Positions 46,885 to 57,464 are shown, counted from the stretch's first letter. The stretch: DNA of 64,000 nt from Tsuneonella deserti (GCF_014644315.1 NZ_BMKL01000001.1:1933001-1997000); one strand, 5' to 3'. Numbers and translations: made by a program. Notes: generated from the letters alone by a model not told the origin.

Positions 46885-47661
46885 ATGCGCCGCGCCGGCA
46901 TCGCCCTTGCCGCGCTGCTGCTCGCGACCGCCGCGGGCGATCCGCGCAGGGAAACCGAGCACGTGGTGGAGGCCGGAGAAACGCTCAAGGGCATCGCCAA
47001 CCGCGCGGGCGTGCCGCCGGCAGTTATCATCGAGGCGAACGGGCTCGTAGAGCCTTACGCCGTGCGAACCGGCCAGCGGCTGACCATCCCGCGCCAGCGC
47101 GTGCATGTCGTCAAGCCGGGAGAAACCGGGTTCGCCATCGCGCAGCGATTCGGCGTGCCGTTCGCGCAGATTGCCATCGCCAATAGGCTCGACGCGAAAG
47201 GCACGGTGAGGCCGGGTCAGCGATTGATCATCCCCGCACTCGTCACCCGGCCGGCAGAGCGTCCACCGGCCAGCGAAACGGCCCGGCCCTTTTTTCGGCG
47301 TCCTCACGACGGGACCGTCCTGCTTGGATATGCAAAGCGTGCCGACGGCGGCGGACATGACGGCATCGATTACGCCGCCAATCCGCTCGACATGGTCCGC
47401 GCGGCCGGCAGCGGGACGGTGGTCGCGGTAAGCGCCAGCGACAGCCGCTTCGGCCGCATCGTGACGATCGATCACGGCAACGGCTGGACCAGCCGCTACG
47501 GCCACTTGGCGAAGATCACCGTCGACACGGGAGACGTGGTGAAGACCGGCGAGCGCATCGGCCTTGCCGGAGATACGGGCGAGGCCAAGCGGACCGAAGT
47601 GCATTTCGAAATCCGCCATGACGGCAAACCCGTCGACCCGGCCCCGCTGCTGGCGCGATGA
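46885..47661 (+). CDS. LysM and M23 peptidase-domain protein (NlpD/EnvC-like)
   Basis: This 258-aa protein has a signal peptide (about residues 1-18) and two LysM repeats (about 25-68: HVVEAGETLKGIANRAGVPP; about 72-118: HVVKPGETGFAIAQRFGVPF). The M23 domain (about 135-255) has HDGIDYAA, YGHLAK and VHFEIRHDG, so metal-ligand positions (H-x3-D, H, H) are present. It either cleaves peptidoglycan or activates amidases. It overlaps the downstream channel gene by 4 bp (ATGA). Confidence 0.92.
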   Translation: MRRAGIALAALLLATAAGDPRRETEHVVEAGETLKGIANRAGVPPAVIIEANGLVEPYAVRTGQRLTIPRQRVHVVKPGETGFAIAQRFGVPFAQIAIANRLDAKGTVRPGQRLIIPALVTRPAERPPASETARPFFRRPHDGTVLLGYAKRADGGGHDGIDYAANPLDMVRAAGSGTVVAVSASDSRFGRIVTIDHGNGWTSRYGHLAKITVDTGDVVKTGERIGLAGDTGEAKRTEVHFEIRHDGKPVDPAPLLAR

Positions 47662-48710
47662 AGCGGCCCACCCGCAAGGCCCGGACCGAGGCGGGATATC
47701 ATCCGCTCCGCCGTTCGATCGGGGTGCCCGTGTGGGCGGACATCTTCATTCGGCTGGGCCTGGCGCTCGGTCTTGTCGCCTTGGTGGTGACGATCCACTG
47801 GTTCGACCGCGAGGGCCTGGTGGACAGCCACGACGGGCACGTCAGCCTGCTCGACGTGGTCTATTTCACGATGATCTCGATCACGACGACGGGGTTCGGC
47901 GACATCGCCCCGGTTTCGGACCGGGCCCGGCTGATCGAAGCCGTGATCGTGACCCCGATCCGCTTTGCCGTGCTGTTCATCTTCGTGGGCGCGGCCTACG
48001 ATTTCGTCATCCGCAGGGGTTGGGAGAAGTGGCGCATGCGGCGCATCCAGGAACGTCTCACCGATCACGTGGTGGTGCTCGGTTTCGGCATATCGGGATC
48101 GGAGGCCGTCAACGAACTGATCGAGCGCGGCACCGATCCCAGCTCCATCGTGGTGATGGACAACAGCGAGGAGCGGCTCGAGGAGGCCGAGGCGCTGGGG
48201 TGCAATGTGATGGCGGCGGACGCCACGCGCGACGAGAACCTGATGGCGGTGCGAGTGGCCAACGCGCGCACCGTGCTGGTTTCCGCCGGGCGCGACGACA
48301 GCTCGATCCTGATCGTGCTCACTGTCCGGCATCTCGCCCCCAAGGTTCCGATCAGCGTCGTCGTCAGGGCAGGCGACAACGAACTGCTGGCACGCCAGGC
48401 GGGCGCGGACAACGTCATCAACCCGGTGCGCTTCACCGGTCTTTTGCTGGCGGGCAGCGCGCAGGGTTCGCACGTGGCCGACTATCTGGTCGATCTCGCC
48501 TCGGTCGGCGGACGGGTACAGCTCGTCGAGCGCACGGTTGCCCCGGGCGAAGTCGGCCGAACCATCGACCAGCTTGCCAGCGGAGGTCGCGGCCTGCGGG
48601 TCTATCGCGGCGAGGAGGAAATCGGCTTCTGGGAGGCCGGGCCGCTGCAGGAAGGCGACGTGGTGGTCGAAGTCCTCCCCACCGACGGTTCGCCTCAGCC
48701 GGTCAGGTAG
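47658..48710 (+). CDS. Potassium channel-like protein with RCK (TrkA-N) domain
   Basis: A 350-aa protein with two transmembrane helices flanking a pore loop (MISITTTGFGDIAP; the filter reads TTGFGD where typical K+ channels have TVGYGD). A cytoplasmic RCK domain follows (about residues 132-255: HVVVLGFGISGSEAVNELI, ADATRDENL) and a C-terminal TrkA-C-like part. It probably conducts K+ or related cations across the inner membrane, gated by nucleotides or ions. The filter substitution leaves ion selectivity open. Its 3' end overlaps the convergent DUF1761 gene by 16 bp. Confidence 0.9.
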   Translation: MKRPTRKARTEAGYHPLRRSIGVPVWADIFIRLGLALGLVALVVTIHWFDREGLVDSHDGHVSLLDVVYFTMISITTTGFGDIAPVSDRARLIEAVIVTPIRFAVLFIFVGAAYDFVIRRGWEKWRMRRIQERLTDHVVVLGFGISGSEAVNELIERGTDPSSIVVMDNSEERLEEAEALGCNVMAADATRDENLMAVRVANARTVLVSAGRDDSSILIVLTVRHLAPKVPISVVVRAGDNELLARQAGADNVINPVRFTGLLLAGSAQGSHVADYLVDLASVGGRVQLVERTVAPGEVGRTIDQLASGGRGLRVYRGEEEIGFWEAGPLQEGDVVVEVLPTDGSPQPVR

Positions 48711-49105
48711 AACACCAGCCCCATCGCGAGATAGGCCGTGAGCCAGTAACCGGCATCGATCAGCGCCACCCGGGTGGGGACGCGGATGTGCGCAAAGCTG
48801 GTCCACAGCGCCGGAATGACGAACGCCAGCGCCAGCCCGCCGCTCATCATGAAATAAAGCCACGGCTTCTGCGCCAGCGTTGCCGGGCCGACGCGCGCGA
48901 AGAAATGGCCGAGCATCGTTGCCGTCAGCAGCAGCATGACCCCGGCCAGCGCCGCGAAACGCAGCGGGTGGCGCCGGGCGACGAAGCGTCCGCCGGCCAC
49001 CTTGCGCGTCTTGGCGGCGCCGAACGCCGGGCCGAACCAGCCCAGCGCGAGCACCCCGGCCGCGATCGTCGCAAGCACCACGCCGAACCAGTTGACCGGC
49101 CCCAA
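48695..49105 (-). CDS. DUF1761 family membrane protein
   Basis: A 136-aa protein with four hydrophobic helices. It opens GPVNWFGVVLATIAAGVLAL and has GWFGPAFGAA, as in DUF1761 proteins. The start is TTG with AGGGGGA just upstream; the ATG five bases earlier is in another frame. Function is unknown. Its 3' end overlaps the K+ channel gene by 16 bp on the opposite strand. Confidence 0.7.
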   Translation of the reverse strand: MGPVNWFGVVLATIAAGVLALGWFGPAFGAAKTRKVAGGRFVARRHPLRFAALAGVMLLLTATMLGHFFARVGPATLAQKPWLYFMMSGGLALAFVIPALWTSFAHIRVPTRVALIDAGYWLTAYLAMGLVFYLTG

Positions 49106-49176
49106 GCCATCCCCCTTCGATGAAGTTCACGACCCTGTAGCGGAATCGGCGCGCAAGGTGTAGGGGGCCGCCCATC

Positions 49177-50565
49177 ATGTCATCCCCGATTACCGCGATC
49201 CCCGACCAGAAGAAGGTCGGCATGGTCAGCCTCGGCTGTCCCAAGAACCTCGTCGACAGCGAGCGCATCCTCACCACCCTGCGCGCCGATGGCTACGCGA
49301 TGAGCGCGGACTACGCGGGCGCCGACGTGGTGCTCGTCAACACCTGCGGCTTCCTCGATTCCGCCAAGGAGGAAAGCCTCGAGGCGATCGGCGAGGCCAT
49401 CGCCGAGAACGGCCGCGTGATCGTAACCGGCTGCATGGGCGAGGAAGCCGAGGCGATCCGAGCCCGCTTCCCGCAGGTGCTCGCGGTGACCGGCGCGCAC
49501 CAGTACGAGACGGTGATCGACGCGGTGCGCGAGGCCGCGCCGGCGACGCAGGGCCCCTACGTGGACCTGATCCCGCAGGCCTTCGCCGACGACGGCGGCA
49601 TCAAGCTGACGCCACGGCACTACAGCTATCTCAAGATTTCGGAAGGCTGCAACCACTCGTGCGCCTTCTGCATCATCCCTTCGCTCCGCGGGAAGCTAGT
49701 CAGCCGGCGGGTCGACGCGGTGCTGCGCGAGGCGGAGAAGCTTGTTGCGGCAGGGACGAAGGAACTGCTGGTCATCAGCCAGGACACCTCGGCCTACGGA
49801 GTCGATACCCGGCACGAAGCGCGCATGTGGCACGGCCACGAGGTGCGCGCGCACATGACCGGTCTCGCGCGCGAACTGGGCCAGTTGCGCACCCCGGAAG
49901 GGCAGACGCCGTGGGTGCGGCTGCACTACGTCTATCCCTACCCGCACGTGGACCGGGTCATCCCGCTGATGGCCGAGGGGCTGCTGACGCCATACCTCGA
50001 CATCCCGTTCCAGCACGCCAGCCCCAGCGTCCTGCGCGCGATGAAGCGCCCCGCCAACGAGGCGCGCGTCCTCGAGCGGATCAGGGAGTGGCGCGCGATC
50101 GTGCCCGATCTGACCATCCGCTCCAGCTTCGTGGTCGGCTTTCCCGGCGAGACCGAAGAGGACTTCCGCTATCTCCTCGACTGGCTCGAGGAAGCACAGC
50201 TCGACCGCGTCGGCGGTTTCCGGTTCGAGCCGGTGGCCGGGGCGCAGGCGAACGCCTTGCCCGGCCACGTACCCGACGAGGTCAAGGAAGAACGATACGC
50301 CCGGCTGATGGAGGTGACCGAGCGGATCAGCGCGGCGAGGCTCGCGGCCAAGGTCGGCCGGACGCTGCCGGTGATCGTGGACGAGGTCGGCGAGCCGGAC
50401 GAGGACGGCGACATCGGCGCTACCGCGCGCAGCCAGGCCGATGCGCCCGAGATCGACGGCCAGGTGTTCCTGCGCAACGTTTCCCCGGCCCTCAAGCCGG
50501 GGGACATCATCGATGCGGCAATCGAGGACGCCGACGCGCACGACCTCTACGGCGTGCCCGCCTGA
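49177..50565 (+). CDS. rimO: Ribosomal protein S12 methylthiotransferase RimO
   Basis: This 462-aa radical-SAM enzyme has an N-terminal UPF0004 domain with three Cys for a second Fe-S cluster ([26 protein letters not shown]). The radical-SAM motif is [14 protein letters not shown]-terminal TRAM domain is present (about residues 385-460). It adds a methylthio group to an Asp of ribosomal protein S12. [12 protein letters not shown] separates RimO from MiaB. Confidence 0.96.
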   Translation: MSSPITAIPDQKKVGMVSLGCPKNLVDSERILTTLRADGYAMSADYAGADVVLVNTCGFLDSAKEESLEAIGEAIAENGRVIVTGCMGEEAEAIRARFPQVLAVTGAHQYETVIDAVREAAPATQGPYVDLIPQAFADDGGIKLTPRHYSYLKISEGCNHSCAFCIIPSLRGKLVSRRVDAVLREAEKLVAAGTKELLVISQDTSAYGVDTRHEARMWHGHEVRAHMTGLARELGQLRTPEGQTPWVRLHYVYPYPHVDRVIPLMAEGLLTPYLDIPFQHASPSVLRAMKRPANEARVLERIREWRAIVPDLTIRSSFVVGFPGETEEDFRYLLDWLEEAQLDRVGGFRFEPVAGAQANALPGHVPDEVKEERYARLMEVTERISAARLAAKVGRTLPVIVDEVGEPDEDGDIGATARSQADAPEIDGQVFLRNVSPALKPGDIIDAAIEDADAHDLYGVPA

Positions 50566-50569
50566 CCGG

Positions 50570-50929
50570 TCACTCGTAGTCGGCGGAAGCCTCTCCGTTG
50601 TTCCAGTACAGGGTGATCCGGCTGACGGTGCACAAGTCGAACTTGTGCCACTCCGCCTCGTCCCCGTCGGTCCATACGACCTTGATGTCGTAGAGGCATT
50701 GCTTGGCCTTTACCGGAAAGTGGATCGTGACGCGCTGGCCGTTGTCGAGCGTATCTTCCCCCATCACGTCCTCTTCCCAGTTGTCGGAGGAGGTCGGCGC
50801 GACATAGACTTCGGCGATATCGTAGCCGGTGGCATTGCGCAGCTGGAAGTCCTGCCTGCCCTGCGCGGTTGCGGCGGCGGGAACGGCGGCAACGGCGAGA
50901 GCGGCGGCGAAAACGGCGATCTTGAGCAT
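50570..50929 (-). CDS. Small secreted protein, function unknown
   Basis: A 119-aa protein with a signal peptide (ending PAAATA). The mature part contains FQLRNATGYDIAEVYVAPTS, NWEEDVMG and ITLYWNNGEASADYE, suggesting a beta-rich periplasmic domain with two Cys (CLYDIKV, LCTVSR) that could form a disulfide. The ATG at 50929 is chosen because it opens the signal peptide. Similar short proteins occur in alphaproteobacteria without assigned function. It converges on rimO with 4 bp between stops. Confidence 0.75.
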   Translation of the reverse strand: MLKIAVFAAALAVAAVPAAATAQGRQDFQLRNATGYDIAEVYVAPTSSDNWEEDVMGEDTLDNGQRVTIHFPVKAKQCLYDIKVVWTDGDEAEWHKFDLCTVSRITLYWNNGEASADYE

Positions 50930-51000
50930 GAGATGGTCCCCTCGGCGATCCCTGCGCGGAACATGCCCGCATTCGCGCCGGAAGCAATCGCGAAGTTTGA

Positions 51001-51576
51001 CTAGACCATCGTGCGCAAGGTGACGCTGCGCCGCGTCTCCTCCACCGGACGGATCGAATGCTGCCATTCCCAGCGCGCCGGCCCGTCCAGCAGGTAAGCG
51101 GAGCGCGGCGGCAATGGGACGCCGACCCGCTCAAATCCGCCCTCGCGCCGCGTCCGACGAAAGCGCATGACGATGGGCGCCGACAGCGAAAGTCCGATCA
51201 CCCTGCCGTACTGCGGGCGGTCGCGATGCCAGCCGATCCCCGCGCCCGGATCATACCGGATGAGCAGCCCCTGCACGAAGGATGCCGGGTCGAGGCCGAA
51301 GACTTTCGCCAGGTCGTCGCGCACCGCCACGAGCCAGGCGGGCAGCGGAGGCGCCGGCGTTGGTCGTGCGCGCGTGTAATCGTAGGCCGAGCCGTAATTG
51401 GCGGTCAGGCGCTTGCCCTCCCATTGCCCGAACTGGAAGGGGGTGAGCGGAGCGGAATCGATCCTTGCGGCAATCTCATCCTCGACGTCGGGCGGGATCG
51501 CATCCGCGATCAGCCGCAGCCCCTCGATCGCGGGAGCCGCGGGCGCCTCGGCAAATAACGATAGCTGGCCGGTCAC
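51001..51576 (-). CDS. Alpha-ketoglutarate-dependent dioxygenase AlkB-like (2OG-Fe(II) oxygenase)
   Basis: A 191-aa protein with the jelly-roll oxygenase core. Iron ligands are H117 and D119 in GIGWHRDRPQYG and H173 in WEWQHSIRPV; Arg in ETRRSVTLRTM binds 2-oxoglutarate. LIRYDPGAGIGWHRD is typical of AlkB homologues. It probably removes alkyl groups from DNA, RNA or a protein by oxidation. The radC-like gene lies 37 bp upstream on the same strand. Confidence 0.9.
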   Translation of the reverse strand: MTGQLSLFAEAPAAPAIEGLRLIADAIPPDVEDEIAARIDSAPLTPFQFGQWEGKRLTANYGSAYDYTRARPTPAPPLPAWLVAVRDDLAKVFGLDPASFVQGLLIRYDPGAGIGWHRDRPQYGRVIGLSLSAPIVMRFRRTRREGGFERVGVPLPPRSAYLLDGPARWEWQHSIRPVEETRRSVTLRTMV

Positions 51577-51613
51577 CGCCTCCAGATGGGGCGCGCTGTC
51601 CGGATGGCAACGC

Positions 51614-52198
51614 TCAGAAACAGCCGGCCAGCCGCATCGAGAAGACCTGCCGGCGGGTAACGATGAGGTGGTCGATGAGCGTCAGCTCCAGCGCCTCCGC
51701 GATTCCGGCGAGCCAGCGGGTGGCGGCAACATCCTCCTCGCTCGGCCTGCACCACCCCGAGGGATGATTGTGCGCAAGCAGTATGCCCGCCGCGCCCAGG
51801 GACATCGCACGCTCCATCAAGGGGCGCGCCCGCGCGATCATTCGCCTGGCGGTGCCCGAAACCATCGTCTCGTCGGCCAGGTAGCCGCTTTGCGCATCGG
51901 CAAAGATCGCGTGCAGACGTTCTTCGTGCGCCCCGCCGATGCGATCCTGCAGGAAGCGGTGGATCGCGGGATCGGAGCTGTCCACGATCGCGTCCGGCAG
52001 CCCTTCCGCGAGCGCCGCCCGAACCATTTCGCGAGCGGCATGCAGCCCATCTGCGGCGGCCTCGTATCCGGTCATCGCCGCGCGCAGATCGATCACAGGG
52101 GCGTCAAGCATACGGGTCAGGCTGCCGAAGCGGGCAATCAAACGTTCGGCCAGTCCCTCCGCAGCCTCGCCGGCATAGGGGGCGAGGAACCGCGCCAC
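51614..52198 (-). CDS. RadC-like JAB-domain protein (short form)
   Basis: About 194 aa. The C-terminal JAMM metal motif is intact: LLAHNHPSGWCRPSEED, with HxH, Ser and Asp. The N-terminal part (about residues 1-70) resembles the helix-hairpin-helix region of RadC proteins. GTG at 52198 is chosen; it lies 60 bp inside the upstream membrane gene on the same strand, so the real start is uncertain. RadC was linked to DNA repair but its function is unresolved. Confidence 0.8.
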   Translation of the reverse strand: MARFLAPYAGEAAEGLAERLIARFGSLTRMLDAPVIDLRAAMTGYEAAADGLHAAREMVRAALAEGLPDAIVDSSDPAIHRFLQDRIGGAHEERLHAIFADAQSGYLADETMVSGTARRMIARARPLMERAMSLGAAGILLAHNHPSGWCRPSEEDVAATRWLAGIAEALELTLIDHLIVTRRQVFSMRLAGCF

Positions 52199-52644
52199 GA
52201 CCGATAAGGGCCGTGACGTCTGACCCTTCGCCGGTGAAGCCAGATGCCTCCCGCCAGAAGCAAGATCTGAAAATAGGATGGGCCGGTGTAGAGCAAGCCG
52301 TAGGCCAGCGGCGCCACCTGCGATGCCATCTCCCGCGCCAGGTGGGCAAAAACCGCCAGAAGCTGGAATGCCGCGAACCATAGAGTGTAAATCCGGTTGG
52401 CGTAGAGCGCTACGGCAATCGCGACCGCGGCGCCGACCAGATCGATGACGACGTGACCGGTGTTGATCGCGAAGCTGCGCGAGATGTCGAGCACCGCGTG
52501 ATTGACCCCGTCGGCCGCCTGGAACCACACCAGGATGCCGGCCGTGATCCGCTCGGGCCCTGCACCCCATCGCCACGCCGCGAGCGCAAGCGCCGCGATG
52601 AGGAAGATCTGGAACCAGTAGCGTACATCGCCGGAAGACAGCAT
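52138..52644 (-). CDS. Hypothetical multi-helix membrane protein
   Basis: A 168-aa protein with about five hydrophobic segments (FLIAALALAAWRWG, VVIDLVGAAVAIAVAL, IYTLWFAAFQLLAVFAHLA, SYFQILLLAGGIWL). The tail is basic (HRRRVRRHGPYRSWRG). Its 3' end overlaps the predicted radC-like start by 60 bp in another frame. No family recognised. Confidence 0.65.
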   Translation of the reverse strand: MLSSGDVRYWFQIFLIAALALAAWRWGAGPERITAGILVWFQAADGVNHAVLDISRSFAINTGHVVIDLVGAAVAIAVALYANRIYTLWFAAFQLLAVFAHLAREMASQVAPLAYGLLYTGPSYFQILLLAGGIWLHRRRVRRHGPYRSWRGSSPPMPARLRRDWPNV

Positions 52645-52663
52645 CGCGCTCCGCTAGCCATGG

Positions 52664-53002
52664 TCAGGCCGCGATGGAAGCCGGTTGGACTTCGGCGATA
52701 GCGGCGGGACTGACGACGGTGTCGACACCTTCGTCTCCGCTCATCGTCTCGCGCGACACCTTGCTCAGTTCGTCGTGCACGCGCAGCAGGCTGGTCGACA
52801 GCGCAAGCGCCTCGTTTTCGGCCTGGTTCAGCCGTACCAGCGCCCGCTGGCCTGCGTCGATGGCGACTTCGGGGTTCTGGCGGGCGCGAACCATCGCCTG
52901 CTTGAGACGGGCGCAGGCGATCATCGCCTCGTCGGTGACGGCTTCGGCTTCGCGGATCAGCTTGCGGATCGCGAGGGCGTCTTCGCGGATGGTGGCAGGC
53001 AT
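52664..53002 (-). CDS. Hypothetical coiled-coil protein
   Basis: A 112-aa, mostly helical protein (REDALAIRKLIREAEAVTDE, LVRLNQAENEALALSTSLLR) with heptad-like Leu/Ala spacing and an Ala/Val-rich tail. No signal peptide or membrane segment. It lies 34 bp downstream of the membrane-tethered LuxR-type gene on the same strand, possibly in one transcript. No family recognised. Confidence 0.6.
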   Translation of the reverse strand: MPATIREDALAIRKLIREAEAVTDEAMIACARLKQAMVRARQNPEVAIDAGQRALVRLNQAENEALALSTSLLRVHDELSKVSRETMSGDEGVDTVVSPAAIAEVQPASIAA

Positions 53003-53036
53003 TGGGCAGGACTCCGGCGGGTTCCCCCGCCGTCGC

Positions 53037-53586
53037 TCACCCGGCGGGGGCCGATTTCTCGGCGGGAACGGCGGCCTTGCCCTCCAGCGCTTCGCTCAGG
53101 GTGAGCGATGCCGTGACCACCAGCACGATCACCGCCACGAGGCCGAGAGCGAGACCGATGATCAGGGCAAGCCGCAGAAGGACGGCATTGTCGCCGTCGA
53201 GCATCCCGGGGACTACCCGGGGCTCAATTCTCGATAACCACGGCGCCTCGATCGCAAGTGGCGCTGCATCAGCGAGAACGAATTCCCCGGGTGCGACCCG
53301 GCTCCGCTCATCGCCCTGCCGATCGCCCTCCGGAACCTGCGGAATTCTCCATGCAGAATTTCTGTAGAGTGCTTCCTGCGTGTTTTCAGTATCTTGCTCG
53401 CGCCATGCAGTGACTAGGTCCGGCAGGCTGTGTACCCCGTACCGTTCCTTGAGCGCGCGAATGTGCTGGTTGACGCGCGATTCCGAGATGCCGAGCTCGG
53501 CAGCCACGGCCTTGAGCGGCAGGCGGCGGTCCACGCCGTCGAGCACCGCGCGCTCGCGGTCGGTCAGCGGTCGCAGGGTGCCCGCC

Positions 53587-53597
<11 letters not shown>
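53037..53597 (-). CDS. LuxR-type helix-turn-helix protein with C-terminal membrane anchor
   Basis: A 186-aa protein with an N-terminal GerE/LuxR-type DNA-binding domain (about residues 8-62: LTDRERAVLDGVDRRLPLKA, GISESRVNQHIRALKERYG). A linker of about 70 residues leads to one transmembrane helix (about 140-165: LRLALIIGLALGLVAVIVLV) and a short Ala/Pro tail. No receiver or autoinducer domain is present. The orientation suggests a cytoplasmic DNA-binding head tethered to the membrane. The GTG start overlaps the AlaC-like gene by 11 bp, indicating coupling. Confidence 0.8.
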
Positions 53598-54786
<1,189 letters not shown>

Positions 54787-54906
54787 GTTCTCGCCAGACG
54801 GGCGGCCCATCCGCCTTGTCCTGTGCCTGTTATGCCATATTCGCGTGGCGGGAAACCGCGAACCGGCGCTATGTTGATGCAAGGCCAGCGCAGTGGGAGA
54901 TCGGCG

Positions 54907-56772
54907 ATGACTGACGAGACGACAGGCAATTCTGATCCGTTCGCGGCTTTCCTCGATTACCAGGGGCGCTCGTTGCAGGAGATCTGGGACCAGTTCACGC
55001 CCGCGGCGCGAAAGGACGGCGATGCGCCCGGTGCGGTGGCCTGGGGCGACATGGCCGACTGGGCCGATGCCGGGCGCAAGCTGCAGGCGATGTGGCTCGA
55101 GTTCATGAGCGGGGCCGGCGCCCCCGCGGGAGGCCCGGCTCCCTTCGATCCGGCACAGTTCATGTTGATGAGCCAAGGGTGGATGGAAGCGGCGCAGGAC
55201 GGCCTGGCCGCGCAGGCCAGGCTGGCCGAAGACGGCGTGAAGCTGTGGCAGGGCCTGCTGGGCGCGAGCGTCGCGCAAACGGGAGCCGAGCCTGAGCTTC
55301 CGCGCAAGGACCGCCGCTTCTCGGACCCCGCGTGGCGCAACAATCCCGCCTTCGCGCTGCTGCACCAGACCTACCTGATGCTGGCCGAGTATTTCGTTTC
55401 CGCCGCGCAACGCGTCGAAGGGGTGGATCCCGAAAAGAAGGAACAGCTCGTCTTCGCCACCCGCGCCCTGGTCGAGGCGATGAGCCCGGACAACTTCCTG
55501 CTGACCAACCCGGTGGTGCTGCAGCGCACGATCGACACGAAAGGCGAAAACCTGGTCAAGGGGATGCGCCACCTGATCGCGGACCTGACCAGGGGGCAGC
55601 TGACTCATACCGATCCCGACGCCTTCAGGCTGGGCGAGAACATCGCCATCACCCCGGGGAAGGTTGTCCACCAGACGCCGCTGTTCCAGCTGATCCAGTA
55701 CAGCCCGTCGACCAAGGAGGTCCTCGAAACGCCACTGGTGATCTTCCCGCCGTGGATCAACCGGTTCTACATCCTCGACCTTACGCCGAAGAAAAGCTTC
55801 ATCAAGTGGGCGGTGGACCAAGGCCTGACGGTCTTCGTCGTCAGCTGGAAATCGGCCGACGCGAGCATGCGCGACGTGGTGTGGGACGATTACATCCGCG
55901 CCCAGATCGAGGCGATCGACGTGGTTCGCGAGCGTCTCGGCACGAAGTCCGTCCACGCCATCGGCTACTGCGTCGCGGGGACCACGCTGGCCGCCACCCT
56001 CGCGATCCTTGCCCGGCGGGGCGAGGCGGACAGGGTCGCCAGCGCGACATTCTTCACCGCGCAAGTCGATTTCGAACAGGCGGGCGAGCTCAGGAACTTC
56101 ATCGACGACGGCCAGCTCGAGATGATCGGCAGCCTGGCGCAGGACGGCTATCTCGACGGGCGCTACATGGCGGCCACGTTCAACCTGCTGCGCGGACGGG
56201 ATCTCATCTGGAACTACGTGGTCAACAACTACCTGCTGGGCGAGGACTACCCGGCGTTCGACCTGCTCCACTGGAACGGCGACGTGACCAACCTGCCCGC
56301 CAAATGGCACGCCGCATACCTGCGCGATCTCTACCAGGGCAACAAGCTGGTGGTGCCCGACGCGCTGGAGGCTGACGGTACTCCCATCGACCTTACGAAG
56401 ATCGAGACACCGATCTATATCCAGGCGGGACGGGAGGACCACATCGCCCCGGCAGCGAGCGTGTGGCGCATGACCCGCCATGTTCGCGGCGACACGACTT
56501 TCGTGCTGGCCGGATCGGGCCACATCGCAGGCGTCGTCAACCATCCGGACGCAGGCAAGTACCAGTACTGGACCGGCGACACCACGGCCGTCTCGCTCGA
56601 CGATTTCGTCGCGGGCGCGACCGAGCACAAGGGGAGCTGGTGGCCGCATTGGCGCGCATGGATCGAGGGGCTCGGGGGGAAGATGGTAGCCGCGAAGGGT
56701 CGCCGCGTCCCCGGCGGCAACGGCGATAAGGTCATCGAGGATGCGCCGGGCAGCTACGTGAAGGCGCGATAG
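54907..56772 (+). CDS. phaC: Class I poly(3-hydroxyalkanoate) synthase PhaC
   Basis: A 621-aa enzyme with an alpha/beta-hydrolase core. The lipase-like box GYCVAGTT holds nucleophile C355; D511 in REDHIAPAAS and H539 in GSGHIAGVVN complete the triad. The N-terminal region is the variable class I domain. It polymerises (R)-3-hydroxyacyl-CoA at granule surfaces. ATG at 54907 follows GGGAGATCGGCG. The frame stays open more than 1 kb upstream but is not PhaC-like there. The phasin gene follows behind its own regulated promoter. Confidence 0.95.
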   Translation: MTDETTGNSDPFAAFLDYQGRSLQEIWDQFTPAARKDGDAPGAVAWGDMADWADAGRKLQAMWLEFMSGAGAPAGGPAPFDPAQFMLMSQGWMEAAQDGLAAQARLAEDGVKLWQGLLGASVAQTGAEPELPRKDRRFSDPAWRNNPAFALLHQTYLMLAEYFVSAAQRVEGVDPEKKEQLVFATRALVEAMSPDNFLLTNPVVLQRTIDTKGENLVKGMRHLIADLTRGQLTHTDPDAFRLGENIAITPGKVVHQTPLFQLIQYSPSTKEVLETPLVIFPPWINRFYILDLTPKKSFIKWAVDQGLTVFVVSWKSADASMRDVVWDDYIRAQIEAIDVVRERLGTKSVHAIGYCVAGTTLAATLAILARRGEADRVASATFFTAQVDFEQAGELRNFIDDGQLEMIGSLAQDGYLDGRYMAATFNLLRGRDLIWNYVVNNYLLGEDYPAFDLLHWNGDVTNLPAKWHAAYLRDLYQGNKLVVPDALEADGTPIDLTKIETPIYIQAGREDHIAPAASVWRMTRHVRGDTTFVLAGSGHIAGVVNHPDAGKYQYWTGDTTAVSLDDFVAGATEHKGSWWPHWRAWIEGLGGKMVAAKGRRVPGGNGDKVIEDAPGSYVKAR

Positions 56773-56783
56773 ACCTTGATCCA

Positions 56784-56844
56784 TTGTGCACTGCACAAAA
56801 AACCTTGACTTGCTCCCTGCCCTCACTATTTGTGCAGTGCAGCA
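56784..56844 (+). promoter_or_regulatory. Phasin promoter flanked by two PhaR-type operators
   Basis: TTGTGCA-C-TGCACAA (56784-56798) is a perfect palindrome. A second copy, TTGTGCAGTGCAGCA (56830-56844), matches 13 of 15 positions. Between them TTGACT (56805-56810) and TATTTG (56827-56832) are 16 bp apart. The second operator overlaps the -10. PhaR repressors bind TGC/GCA-rich palindromes upstream of phasin genes, which fits. phaR itself is not in the window. Confidence 0.65.
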
Positions 56845-56859
56845 TAGGAGTGAAGTCCG

Positions 56860-57411
56860 ATGGCGAAAACCACTGGCAAGGCCGCGAGGGCCAAAGTGAA
56901 GCAAGCTGACCGCGAGCCGGCCGCTCGCCCCGCGATCACCCCTGCTCCCGTATCCGAGGAAACCGTTACCATGGCCGATACCAACACCACCGAGTTCACC
57001 GACACCGTCAAGCAGAGTGCCGAGCAGGTGCAGGCCCGCGCCAAGGCAGCTTACGAGAAGCTCCAGGCCTATGCCGGCGAAATGACCGAAGCGACCAAGG
57101 GCAACGTCGAGGCGATGGTCCAGTCGGGCCGCATTCTCGGCGCCGGCGTTCAGGACCTGGCGCGCACCGAAGTCGAAGCCGCGAAGGACGCGTTCGAAAC
57201 CGTGACCGCCGACCTCAAGGCGATGGCCGCGGTCAAGAGCCCGACCGAGCTGTTCAAGCTCCAGGGCGAGATCGCCCGCCGCAACTTCGATGCCGCGGTC
57301 GCCCGCGCCTCGAAGAATGCCGAGGTTTCGATGAAGCTCGTCAACGACGCCTTCGCGCCGATCTCCACCCGCATGAGCCTCGCGGCAGAGCGTTTCACGA
57401 ACGCCGCCTGA
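56860..57411 (+). CDS. Phasin family protein (PHA granule-associated)
   Basis: A 183-aa, largely helical amphipathic protein. A basic Lys/Ala/Pro-rich N-terminal 40 residues precede the Phasin_2-like core (about 50-175: [60 protein letters not shown]). Phasins coat PHA granules and limit their size. GGAG lies upstream of the ATG. It is directly downstream of phaC, and a hairpin follows. Confidence 0.9.
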   Translation: MAKTTGKAARAKVKQADREPAARPAITPAPVSEETVTMADTNTTEFTDTVKQSAEQVQARAKAAYEKLQAYAGEMTEATKGNVEAMVQSGRILGAGVQDLARTEVEAAKDAFETVTADLKAMAAVKSPTELFKLQGEIARRNFDAAVARASKNAEVSMKLVNDAFAPISTRMSLAAERFTNAA

Positions 57412-57464
57412 GCGCGCGTTCGCTAACGCGCGCAGTCTTCTCCACTCTCCCCGCGCGCAAAACG

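Noticed and set aside
47496..49277. 593-codon minus-strand frame over the M23, channel and DUF1761 region
   Set aside because: It contradicts three better-supported genes and is rich in Arg, His and Asp as in shadow frames.
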